Assembly (NCBI GenBank): GCA_036388295.1
Contig: DASVSC010000273.1
Location: 1-20,478 of the forward strand
Length of the DNA stretch: 20,478 bases
Source: RYN-431 sp036388295
Lineage (GTDB): Bacteria; Planctomycetota; Phycisphaerae; Tepidisphaerales; Tepidisphaeraceae
Reading direction: 5' to 3'
Part shown: positions 6,810 through 13,958 of the stretch, piece by piece
Layout of the letters: every line of letters starts with the position of its first letter
Numbering within the stretch: the first letter of the stretch is position 1
Program-made: the position numbers and the translations under genes
The notes under the pieces: model-generated
The model's input: the letters and a program-made list of their open reading frames with translations, nothing else
Databases searched by the model: none
Told to the model about the DNA's origin: nothing

Positions 6810-7694
6810 ATGGGACAGACTCTCCTCCATTACGAGGTTTTGGAGCGGTTGGGAGAAGGTGCGCGTAGCACAATCTACAAAGTGCTCGACCCGACTTCCC
6901 GCAACACGCTTGCTTTAAAGCACGTGGTCCGGGCCGACCCCAAAGACATCCGCTTCATCGAACAGATGGAAGCGGAGTACGAGATCTCGCGCAATTTTTC
7001 CCACAAGAACCTCCGCCGCACGTACGAACTCAAGATCATCAAAACCCTGCTGCTCAAGGTCAGCGAAGCGTTCCTGGTCATGGAATACTTCGACGGCCGG
7101 CCGCTGGAAAACGACTTGCCGCGCGACATGGGCGACCTGCTCGACGCCTTTATCCAAGCCGCCGAGGGGCTGAAGGTGATGAACCAGATGGGCATCGTCC
7201 ACTGCGACATCAAGCCCAACAACATCCTGCGCGACCGCCACGGCCGGGTGAAGGTCATCGACTACGGCCAGAGCTGCAAGACCGGCACGATTAAAGAACG
7301 CATCCAAGGCACGCCCGACTTCATCGCCCCCGAACAGGTGGCCCGCAAGCCGGTGACGCCGCAGACGGACGTCTTCAACCTCGGCGCGACCCTCTACTGG
7401 GCCCTGACCGGCCGGCACATTCCGACGCTCTACACGGTCAACAAAAAGGGCGAAAACAGCTTCCTGCTCGATACGGCCATTCCGTCGCCCAGCAGCCTGA
7501 ACCCGGTCTGCCCGGTGCCGGTGAGCAATCTGGTGCTGGAATGCATCAGCACCAGCCCCACCAAGCGTCCGGTGGACATGGACGCCGTGATCCGCCGCCT
7601 GGAACTGGGCCGGCACGTGATGGCCAAGACGGCCAATCCGAACTGGAAGGCCGACGCCGCCGCGGACGACAGCCTGAGCGAATCGAAGTTCTGA
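6810..7694 (+). CDS. Hanks-type serine/threonine protein kinase, soluble
   Basis: This 294-residue kinase domain has no membrane segment or sensor domain. Visible motifs are the Gly-rich loop (LGEGARS, 14-20), the ATP-anchoring Lys37 (LALKHV), the catalytic loop HCDIKPNN (131-138, catalytic Asp133), the metal-binding DYG (151-153) in place of DFG, the activation-segment end IAPE (172-175) and the TDVFNLG helix (Asp187). The RD arginine before the catalytic Asp is replaced by Cys, so it is a non-RD kinase and may not need activation-loop phosphorylation. The domain fills almost the whole chain, with a short polar tail rich in Asp and Ser. It ends 13 bp before the Uma2 gene on the same strand. 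The target is unknown. Confidence 0.93.
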   Translation: MGQTLLHYEVLERLGEGARSTIYKVLDPTSRNTLALKHVVRADPKDIRFIEQMEAEYEISRNFSHKNLRRTYELKIIKTLLLKVSEAFLVMEYFDGRPLENDLPRDMGDLLDAFIQAAEGLKVMNQMGIVHCDIKPNNILRDRHGRVKVIDYGQSCKTGTIKERIQGTPDFIAPEQVARKPVTPQTDVFNLGATLYWALTGRHIPTLYTVNKKGENSFLLDTAIPSPSSLNPVCPVPVSNLVLECISTSPTKRPVDMDAVIRRLELGRHVMAKTANPNWKADAAADDSLSESKF

Positions 7695-7707
7695 TACAAA
7701 GGTCCGC

Positions 7708-8349
7708 ATGGCGGCCGATCCGATCCCGCCGGGGCTGATTTCCTACGACGAGTACCTTCGTCTCGAAGCCCTCTCGGAGCAGCGGCATGACTACGTCGAC
7801 GGCCGGATGATCCCCATCGGCTGCGATCCCGACACGTACAACCCCGCCGTCGACATGGCCGGCGGGTCGCTCGAACACAGCCGGATCGTCGTCAACATCA
7901 TTGGCGAAACCGGCAACCGCCTGAAGGGCAAGCCGTGCGAGGTGTTCGACCCGAACTTCCGCATCGGCCGGCCCGGTTCCCGCCGAACGCATTACCCGGA
8001 CGCGACCATTGTCTGCGGCCCGCCGGCGATCGACGAACGCGACAAATCGCGCCAGACGTTCCTGAACCCGACGGTCATTTTCGAAGTCCTGTCGCCGACG
8101 ACCGAGTCGTACGACCGCGTCAAGAAGTTCGACGCCTACCGTGAACTCGAATCATTGCGTGAGTACGTGCTGGTCTATCAGACGCAGGCCGAGATCCTGA
8201 CGTTCTTCCGCGAGGCGGGCGGCGTCTGGACCTTCCGCGTCCTCCGCGGCACGGATGGCACGCTGCCGCTCCGATCGGTCGACATTGAGCTGTCGCTGGC
8301 CGAGGTCTACGACCGGATGACGTTCGAGCCGCCGACGGAACCCGCCTAG
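7708..8349 (+). CDS. Uma2-family PD-(D/E)XK nuclease-like protein
   Basis: This 213-residue protein has the order of the Uma2 (DUF820) family: ISYDEYLRLE near the start, a YVDGRMI strand (29-35), EHSRIVVNI (56-64), YPDATIV (96-102) with Asp98, and PTVIFEVLSPTTESYDRVKKFDAY (121-144) with Glu126 and downstream Lys residues, followed by REYVLVYQ. These residues correspond to the PD-(D/E)XK nuclease core. Uma2 proteins are abundant, often in many copies, in cyanobacteria and planctomycetes; their biological role is poorly known. It starts 13 bp after the kinase stop, with AAAGG upstream (7697-7701), so the two genes may share a transcript. Confidence 0.9.
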   Translation: MAADPIPPGLISYDEYLRLEALSEQRHDYVDGRMIPIGCDPDTYNPAVDMAGGSLEHSRIVVNIIGETGNRLKGKPCEVFDPNFRIGRPGSRRTHYPDATIVCGPPAIDERDKSRQTFLNPTVIFEVLSPTTESYDRVKKFDAYRELESLREYVLVYQTQAEILTFFREAGGVWTFRVLRGTDGTLPLRSVDIELSLAEVYDRMTFEPPTEPA

Positions 8350-8400
8350 ACGCCGGCCACGCCCGGAACCGCCGCGGGTTTTATCACTGATCGTAGAAAC

Positions 8401-8448
8401 GCGTTCGAGTGCTAAGTGCAAGCATGCTTGCCCCTGGCACCCGAACGC
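8401..8448. repeat. 48-bp near-perfect palindrome
   Basis: The two 24-bp halves, meeting between 8424 and 8425, are reverse complements at 20 of 24 positions, with a perfect 14-bp centre GCAAGCATGCTTGC (8418-8431) and perfect 7-bp ends GCGTTCG / CGAACGC. The symmetry runs through the centre with no spacer. It may be a dispersed repeat or a bidirectional transcription stop. Confidence 0.65.
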
Positions 8449-8549
8449 TGCGTCGTGGTGTGACCGCTTAAAGCGAATCCGGCACGTCGTGTCGCGTCGA
8501 GACGCGTGCTGGCTCCATTGGGGTGGGCGCGTAAGCGGCCACCCCGAAT

Positions 8550-8581
8550 GCCTCGTCGCCGCGTGTCCGCGACGACGAGGC
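8550..8581 (-). terminator. Stem-loop after the GH74 gene
   Basis: Arms 8550-8563 and 8568-8581 (14 bp) pair with one mismatch around the loop TGTC. It lies 10 bp downstream of the GH74 stop codon. There is no T-run on either side, so an intrinsic terminator is only a guess; it may instead protect the mRNA end. Confidence 0.45.
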
Positions 8582-8591
8582 GGATGTCACA

Positions 8592-11500
8592 TCAGTATCC
8601 CCAAGCCTCGAACTCCGCGATGTTCCCCGCGCTGTTCGCCGGGCCGACGTAGCGGACGTACCGCCAGGTGCCGGCGACGGAGACATTGACGGTGGTCAAC
8701 ACGCCGGCCGTGGGTGCGGTGGCGATGGTGTGGATCGTCGTCGCGGTGGAGAAGTCGGCCACGTTGCTCACCTGGAAGTAGCCGTTGACCATGCGGGCGG
8801 TGTAGCCGCTGCGTGGGGCGAACTTCAATTGGGTGATGGTGCGGGCCGTGCCGAGATTCAAACCGGCCCACGGCGTGACGGTGCCCGAGGGGGCGTCGAA
8901 GTACGTGGTCAGGTTGCCGTCGAACACCCTGGCGATCGTGTTGCCGCCATTGTTGTACGACCCGGCCGTGCCGATGGCGGTGCCCGTGAGCTTGGCGGCC
9001 GTGGCGGCGGTGACGGTGACCGTCGCCCGGCCGGTGATGCCGCTGCCGACGGCCGCGACACTGGTGGTGCCGGCGGCCCCGGGGGCCGTGAACAGGCCGC
9101 TGCCGCTGACGGTTCCGCCGCCGCTGGCGATCAACCAGGCGAAGGCCGGCTGCGTCGTCATCGTCGTGCCGAACTGGTCCCTCGCCGAGGCCGTGAACTG
9201 CTGCTGGGCGTTAACGCGAACCGAGGCGGTGGCTGGGCTGAGGACGACCGTGGTCGTCGTCTGCCGGACTGTCACCTGGACGCTGCTGGTGGTCGTCAGG
9301 CCACCCGAATCTTTGAGCGTGACCTGGAACGTGTAAACGCCGGCCTTGGTGAAGGTGGCGGTCGCGGTCTTGGCGGCGTTGGTGCCGTTGGCCGAGAACG
9401 TGACGGCGGCCGGGGGCGTGCCGGTGGTGGCCCAGGTGTAGGTGAGGTTGGCCTCGCCGGCGTCGTCCGCACCCAGGACGCTGAGCGTGGTCGTCCGGCC
9501 GGTCACCGGATTGGCCGCGGCGGCGGCGGCCGTCGCGACGGTCGGGGCGGCGTTGGGGATGTCGCCGTAAACGACGCCGCGTCCGCCCGTGCCGAGGTAA
9601 ACGCGGCCGTAGATGCGCGGGTCGCCGATGATGGCGTTGATCCAGCCGTACTGGTGCTGGGCGTCGTTCACCTGCGTCCAGGTCGCGCCGGCGTCGTCGG
9701 AGCGGTACACGCCGATCGCGCCGTCGACTTGCCCAGACAGGTAAACGGCCGGGTAGCTGTTGCCGGGCGCGGCCGCACCGAAGCCGACCTGGTAGGCGAC
9801 GTTGGCCGTGCCGACGTTCGTGAACGTGACGCCCCCGTCGGTCGAGCGGAACAGGCCGGCGGGCGTGGGGATCCACACGTCGCCGCTCTTGCCGAACGGG
9901 GCCGTGGCGCTGCCGCCGTTCTTGGGCAGGTTGGTGACGGTGACGGCGAACGTCTTGCCGCCATCGTTGCTGACGTAGGCGTAGCCGGTGGCCGGGTCGT
10001 AGGCGTAGAAGCGGCTGCTGGTGACGCGGTCGGCGACGGGACGCACGCCGGTCGGGATGCCCGTGCTGGCGGTCCAGCTGGCGCCGCGGTTGGTGGAGTA
10101 AGAGACGGCCGCGCCCGTCGCCGCCCAGACGAAGGTGCTGCCGTCGGCGGAGACGGCGACTTTTCCGCCGGCCGTCGCGCCGGTGGGCTTGGCCATGGCC
10201 GTCCACGTCGTGCCGCCGTCGAGCGAGTAGTAGCCCAGTCCGCTGCCGCCGGTGCGGACCAGGAGGCTGGGGTTGTTTTGCGCGAAGTCGAGGCCGGTGG
10301 TCGTGCCCATGGTCGGCGAGAAGCGGCCGCCCGCGGGCGAGACGGTCAGGTCGTCGTTGCGGAAACCGTCGAAGTCGCCGATGACCGTCAGCAGATGGGC
10401 CCCGGTCGGCGGGCTGATGATCGCGGTGGGCACCGTCTCTTCCAGGCCCTTGTTGGTGAACGACCATTTCACGGCCGCGCCCGTGTCGGCGGCGGTGATG
10501 TTGGTGCTGCTGAAGACGCCGTAGCCGGTGCCGAAGAAGGCAGTGCCGGAACTGAACGGGTCGATCTCGATGTCCGCCAGCCAGTGCGGCGTCATCGTTT
10601 TGACGTACGGCGCGGAAGACGTATCAAACGTCGTGGTGCTGGTCCAGAGGCTCGTCCAGGACGTCCCGCCGTTGGTGCTGCGGAAGATGTCGTCGTGCGG
10701 GTACCAGCGGTTGAGGGTGGTGACGATGACGGTGCCGGGCCGGGCCGCGTCGACGCTGACGCCGGCGTAGCCGCCCTGGCCGGTGGGCGGGGTGATGTTC
10801 GTCCACGCGCCGGTGCCGGTGTTGAGCTTCCAGACCGCGCCGGCCGTCGCGCCGTTGGGGCCGACGGAGTTGGCGTAGGTGACGTAGAGCGTGCCGGCGG
10901 AATCCATGGCGGCCTGGTACGCGAGCAGGCCCGCGGTCGGCGCGTTGGGGACGGTGCCCCAGGTGGTGCCGCCGTCGGTGGAGCGGTAGAGGTTCGTGCC
11001 GGTGGTGCTGTTGACGCCGACGTAAATCGTTTTGGTCGCATTACCGGCGGTAGCGGAGCGTTTGTCGTAGAGGACGAACGTGGTGCTTGCCGCGGGGAAG
11101 TTGGCGTCGCGCGCCCACGTCCGGCCGCTGTCGCCGCTTTTCCACAGGCCGTCGACGGTCGTGCCGAGCAGCAGGTTGGTGCCCTGGTTCGGATCGACCT
11201 GCAGCCGTTCGCCCGTGCCACGGCCGCTTTCGTTGCCGCCGAGCTTGATCGGCAGCGTCGTTCGGCCCCAGGTGGTGCCTTTATCGGACGAATAAAGAAT
11301 CCCGGCGTTCTGCGCCCAGGAGGCCGTGTACTGGCCGACGGCCTCGTAGACGTTGTTGGCATTGGACGGGTCGGCGGCGATGCTCAGCACGCCGATCGAC
11401 TGCGATTCGGCGCGGGTCAACGCGTCATTCAGCGGAATCCAGGTGCCGTTCGTCGCGTTCCAGCGGTAAGCGCCGCCGACGTCGGTGCGGGCGTAAAGCA

Positions 11501-11690
11501 GGCCCTTCTGTGCGGGGCTGTAGACCAGACCGTCGACGAACCCGCCGCCGTTGATCGCGACGTTATTCCAGGCGTACGGCTGTGCCGCGAGCATGGTGCG
11601 GGATTCAAGGCATTCCGAAAATGCACGCGTTCGGAAAGCGTTTGCTGAAATGAGGCGTGTACTGACCCGATGACGAAATAAAACGCTCAT
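8592..11690 (-). CDS. Secreted GH74 xyloglucanase-like protein with Ig-like and discoidin domains
   Basis: This 1032-residue protein is a probable endo-xyloglucanase (GH74). Residues 1-36 end in CLESRTMLAA, a variant of the planctomycete N-terminal LEPR-XLL motif that precedes many secreted proteins. The twin beta-propeller catalytic part spans about 37-710: it begins YAWNNVAINGGGFVDGLVYS and LLYARTDVGGAYRW, where Asp70 matches the expected catalytic position, and GDFDGFRNDDL (438-448) matches the second catalytic region. Asp-box (BNR) repeats occur at about 134, 184, 236, 337, 488, 573, 615 and 663 (for example RSTDGGTTW). A PKD/Ig-like domain (about 715-808), a second Ig-like domain (about 812-895) and a discoidin/F5-8C-like carbohydrate-binding domain (about 900-1032) follow. 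The start is ATG 11690. It is divergent from argG. The substrate is inferred from family only. Confidence 0.9.
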   Translation of the reverse strand: MSVLFRHRVSTRLISANAFRTRAFSECLESRTMLAAQPYAWNNVAINGGGFVDGLVYSPAQKGLLYARTDVGGAYRWNATNGTWIPLNDALTRAESQSIGVLSIAADPSNANNVYEAVGQYTASWAQNAGILYSSDKGTTWGRTTLPIKLGGNESGRGTGERLQVDPNQGTNLLLGTTVDGLWKSGDSGRTWARDANFPAASTTFVLYDKRSATAGNATKTIYVGVNSTTGTNLYRSTDGGTTWGTVPNAPTAGLLAYQAAMDSAGTLYVTYANSVGPNGATAGAVWKLNTGTGAWTNITPPTGQGGYAGVSVDAARPGTVIVTTLNRWYPHDDIFRSTNGGTSWTSLWTSTTTFDTSSAPYVKTMTPHWLADIEIDPFSSGTAFFGTGYGVFSSTNITAADTGAAVKWSFTNKGLEETVPTAIISPPTGAHLLTVIGDFDGFRNDDLTVSPAGGRFSPTMGTTTGLDFAQNNPSLLVRTGGSGLGYYSLDGGTTWTAMAKPTGATAGGKVAVSADGSTFVWAATGAAVSYSTNRGASWTASTGIPTGVRPVADRVTSSRFYAYDPATGYAYVSNDGGKTFAVTVTNLPKNGGSATAPFGKSGDVWIPTPAGLFRSTDGGVTFTNVGTANVAYQVGFGAAAPGNSYPAVYLSGQVDGAIGVYRSDDAGATWTQVNDAQHQYGWINAIIGDPRIYGRVYLGTGGRGVVYGDIPNAAPTVATAAAAAANPVTGRTTTLSVLGADDAGEANLTYTWATTGTPPAAVTFSANGTNAAKTATATFTKAGVYTFQVTLKDSGGLTTTSSVQVTVRQTTTTVVLSPATASVRVNAQQQFTASARDQFGTTMTTQPAFAWLIASGGGTVSGSGLFTAPGAAGTTSVAAVGSGITGRATVTVTAATAAKLTGTAIGTAGSYNNGGNTIARVFDGNLTTYFDAPSGTVTPWAGLNLGTARTITQLKFAPRSGYTARMVNGYFQVSNVADFSTATTIHTIATAPTAGVLTTVNVSVAGTWRYVRYVGPANSAGNIAEFEAWGY

Positions 11691-11919
11691 GCTAATGCTC
11701 CGATGTGCAAGCCGACCGCCGGTGGCGGTGTACTAATCAGAAATGTGGTGAGAACGTAGTGGTCCGCCGCCACGCTCTGCCGTCCGCACGGTGAAAATAC
11801 CACAGACTTGGCAAATGCACAGAAGAAAATGACGGACCCGGGGCGGCGGAGGCCGGTCGATTCGCCCGTGGCAGCTTGGGGCGGGATTCCTATACTCGTG
11901 CCTTCAACAAAGGATGTGC
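11691..11919. promoter_or_regulatory. Divergent promoter region of the GH74 gene and argG
   Basis: This 229-bp spacer separates two divergent genes. For argG, TATACT (11891-11896) is a good -10 and AAAGGA (11909-11914) is a Shine-Dalgarno sequence 5 nt before ATG 11920; no convincing -35 is seen. For the GH74 gene, a small CCGCCGGTGGCGG stem lies in the probable leader (about 11728-11740) and no clear promoter is visible. Confidence 0.45.
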
Positions 11920-13146
11920 ATGGCCGCCGACACTGCCGCGAACCCGAAGAAGATCGTCCTCGCCTACTCCGGCGGGCTGGACACCAGCGTGATTCTGCCG
12001 TGGCTGAAAGAGCGATACCCCGGCGTGAAGCTGGTGGCCTTCGCGTGCGAGCTGGGCCAGGGCGACGAACTCAGCGGCATCGAAAAGAAGGCCTACGCCA
12101 GCGGGGCCGACGAGGTCATCGTTGCCGATTTGAAGCAGGAGTTCGCGGAGAAGTACTGCTTCCCGATGCTGCGCGCCCACGCGGTGTACGAACAGGATTA
12201 CCTGCTCGGCACCAGCATCGCCCGCCCGCTGATCGCCGCCAAGCAAGTCGAAGCCGCCCGCCAGAGCGGCGCAGACGCCGTCGGCCACGGTGCGACCGGC
12301 AAGGGGAACGACCAGGTGCGCTTCGAACTGACGTACATGGCCCTCGCGCCCGACCTGAAAATCATCTCCCCGTGGAAAGACCCGACGTTCGAGCTGCGCG
12401 ACCGTGAGAGCGCGATCGACTACGCCCATAAACACAACATCCCCGTCACGGCCAGCAAGAAAAAGATCTACAGCCAGGACCGCAACCTGTGGCACATCAG
12501 CCACGAGGGCGCGGAGATCGAACGCCCGGACAGTGAGCCGAACTGGGACGCCTGCCTGACGATGACCACGCCGATCGCCAAAACGCCGGACGAGAGCGCG
12601 GTGGTGGAGATCGGCTTCGAACACGGCAACCCGGTCAGCCTCGACGGCAAATCATTGGCCGGCCATGAGTTGATCGCCGCGCTCAACACCGTCGGCGGCC
12701 GGCACGGCGTGGGCGTGGCGCTGCTGGTGGAAAACCGCCTGGTCGGCATGAAAAGCCGCGGCGTGTACGAAACGCCCGGCGGCACGATCCTCTACGAAGC
12801 CCACAAGGCCCTCGAACAACTCTGCATCGAACGCGACACGCTGCACTTCAAACAGCAGGTGGCCCTGAAGTATGCCGAGATCGTCTACAACGGCCAATGG
12901 TTCCACCCGCTGCGTGAAAGTTTGCAGGCGTTCATCGACCACACCAACAGCACCGTCACCGGCACGGCGAAAATCCGCTTGTACAAAGGCCGCGCCTACG
13001 CCATCGGGGCCAGCAGCCCGAACAGCCTGTACGACGACAAATTGGCCAGCTTCAGCATGGAAGGCTACGACGTCACCGCCGCCCGCGGCTTCATTGATCT
13101 GTTCGGTTTGCCGATGAAGGTGGCGCAGCAGGCGAAACGGGGGTGA
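11920..13146 (+). CDS. argG: Argininosuccinate synthase
   Basis: This 408-residue enzyme joins citrulline and aspartate, using ATP, to make argininosuccinate in arginine synthesis. The PP-loop SGGLDTS (17-23) binds ATP, and the conserved GATGKGNDQVRFE (from residue 124), KKKIYSQDRNLWHIS and GVYETPGGTILYEAH segments are intact, so the enzyme should be active. The length is normal for the family. The start is set at ATG 11920 because AAAGGA ends 5 nt before it; an upstream ATG at 11914 would overlap that site. No other arginine genes are nearby. The last 79 bp (13068-13146) are repeated at 13783-13861 beyond an inserted gene that begins 3 nt after this stop codon. The protein end (DVTAARGFIDLFGLPMKVAQ and on) is encoded identically by both copies. 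Confidence 0.98.
   Translation: MAADTAANPKKIVLAYSGGLDTSVILPWLKERYPGVKLVAFACELGQGDELSGIEKKAYASGADEVIVADLKQEFAEKYCFPMLRAHAVYEQDYLLGTSIARPLIAAKQVEAARQSGADAVGHGATGKGNDQVRFELTYMALAPDLKIISPWKDPTFELRDRESAIDYAHKHNIPVTASKKKIYSQDRNLWHISHEGAEIERPDSEPNWDACLTMTTPIAKTPDESAVVEIGFEHGNPVSLDGKSLAGHELIAALNTVGGRHGVGVALLVENRLVGMKSRGVYETPGGTILYEAHKALEQLCIERDTLHFKQQVALKYAEIVYNGQWFHPLRESLQAFIDHTNSTVTGTAKIRLYKGRAYAIGASSPNSLYDDKLASFSMEGYDVTAARGFIDLFGLPMKVAQQAKRG
13068..13146 (+). repeat. Direct repeat copy 1: 3' end of argG
   Basis: This 79-bp segment, from CGACGTCAC to the argG TGA, matches 13783-13861 at 71 of 79 positions at a constant offset of 715 bp. All eight differences are synonymous in the argG frame (for example ATT/ATC, GAT/GAC, CTG/TTG, CGG/CGC). 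The match stops sharply at the left, just before CGACGTC, and at the right at the stop codon. Confidence 0.9.
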
Positions 13147-13149
13147 TCT

Positions 13150-13773
13150 ATGGGCGCTTCGGGTTGGTCCTACTTCATCAAATATGAACGCGATGCTTCG
13201 CGTGCGCTCATCGCATTGCAACAGCGGGTATTCAATCGCTGCGAATACGGCCAAACCGATTTTTCCCGGACGATTGCCAGTCAAATTCTAGAAGAAACTG
13301 AAGAAAAAGTGCTTATACGTGATGTTAAGCTTTATGTCGTAGCAAAGTGGGCGGAGGCCGCCTCGCGCGGCGAAATTGAGCCAGGCACGTCAATGCCAGA
13401 GGTTCAGATCACTTCGGCATTGACAGCCGAGTTTCGGAGAGAAAGAAATAGGCACTTGCAAACATGGCTGGGGAAGCAAAATCCAAAATTCTCCTCAATC
13501 GAAGCAGTTAAAACACACTTCGGAGAAGCAGGCACACATTCCATCATCGACATCTCGGGCATCTCAGCAAAACCGGCACCCTTCCACGCATCGCCACTAC
13601 CAATCGAAGACATCGTTCGCATTTTCGGTAATTCGAAGCCGACACGGCCTTCTATCGAATCTACTTTGCTCCCGCTGAATAGCACCGTTGCTTCATGGCA
13701 CGCGTGGTACATGCCCGTCTGGACCGGTTCGAAGAAGTCACATTACTACTTTGAGGGCGCATCTGGGGACTAG
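13150..13773 (+). CDS. Cargo protein of unknown function, MGASGW-type
   Basis: I cannot assign a function to this 207-residue protein. It starts MGASGWSYFIKYERD, has a helical N-terminal part (ALIALQQRVFN), a middle motif GEAGTHSIIDISGIS (about residues 125-139), then DIVRIFGNSKPTRPS, and ends HYYFEGASGD. The combination of an MGASGW start, a GTHSI-D block, an FG-x3-PT block and a GxSGD end resembles a family of uncharacterised bacterial proteins that I recall mainly from actinobacteria; this is memory and unverified. There is no signal peptide, membrane helix or known nuclease motif. Codon use is AT-rich, unlike its neighbours. Its ATG lies 3 nt after the argG TGA, and the G-rich argG end (GGGGGTGA) could serve as ribosome-binding site, so its translation is probably coupled to argG. 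Confidence 0.8.
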   Translation: MGASGWSYFIKYERDASRALIALQQRVFNRCEYGQTDFSRTIASQILEETEEKVLIRDVKLYVVAKWAEAASRGEIEPGTSMPEVQITSALTAEFRRERNRHLQTWLGKQNPKFSSIEAVKTHFGEAGTHSIIDISGISAKPAPFHASPLPIEDIVRIFGNSKPTRPSIESTLLPLNSTVASWHAWYMPVWTGSKKSHYYFEGASGD

Positions 13774-13782
13774 TTGTTTTTC

Positions 13783-13861
13783 CGACGTCACGGCCGCCCG
13801 CGGCTTCATCGACTTGTTCGGTTTGCCGATGAAAGTGGCCCAGCAGGCGAAGCGCGGGTGA
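13783..13861 (+). pseudogene. Remnant 3' end of argG (direct repeat copy 2)
   Basis: This segment encodes the same 25 C-terminal argG residues and stop codon as 13068-13146, with eight synonymous differences. It has no start codon or rest of the gene in front: the preceding bases are the TAG of the cargo gene and a short T-rich stretch (TTGTTTTTT). It is either the displaced original argG end or the end carried by the incoming DNA. Confidence 0.85.
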
Positions 13862-13958
13862 GGCCACGGCTTCCGAACGCTTTGCAACACAAGTCGATTC
13901 CACGCGTAAACGCTATTGCTGGGTGAGATACGCGAGTCGCAGGCGCAAGGGAGGCCGG

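Larger units (their letters stand above)
8350..8591. other. Convergent spacer rich in inverted repeats
   Basis: This 242-bp spacer lies between the 3' ends of the Uma2 gene (+) and the GH74 gene (-). It contains a 48-bp palindrome (8401-8448), a GGGGTGG / CCACCCC hairpin near 8519-8545 and a strong stem at 8550-8581. No coding sequence is convincing here. The structures may end transcription in both directions. Confidence 0.5.
13147..13861 (+). mobile_element. 715-bp inserted cargo unit at the argG 3' end
   Basis: The unit begins right after the argG stop and ends at the stop of the duplicated argG end. It carries one gene (13150-13773) of clearly lower GC than its surroundings: hand counts give 23 of 60 G+C in 13261-13320 and 25 of 60 in 13441-13500, against 37 of 60 in 12301-12360 within argG. 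Flanking direct repeats made of a housekeeping gene's 3' end, low GC and the interrupted spacing before the next gene indicate insertion. No integrase, transposase or terminal inverted repeat is present, so the mechanism is unknown: a remnant, a unit moved in trans, or import by homologous recombination. Confidence 0.75.

Noticed and set aside
8730..11648. A 972-codon open frame on the plus strand opposite the GH74 gene
   Set aside because: It is Arg/Gly/Ala-rich with no domain, and the opposite strand encodes a clear GH74 protein with Asp-box repeats. Long antisense frames are expected in GC-rich DNA.
13150..13773. Homing endonuclease or integrase encoded by the cargo gene
   Set aside because: No LAGLIDADG, HNH, GIY-YIG, tyrosine or serine recombinase motif can be seen in the translation, so mobility by this protein is not supported.
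13068..13861. Simple local tandem duplication of the argG end
   Set aside because: A local copy would drift as non-coding DNA, but all eight differences are synonymous, and the material between the copies is foreign in composition.
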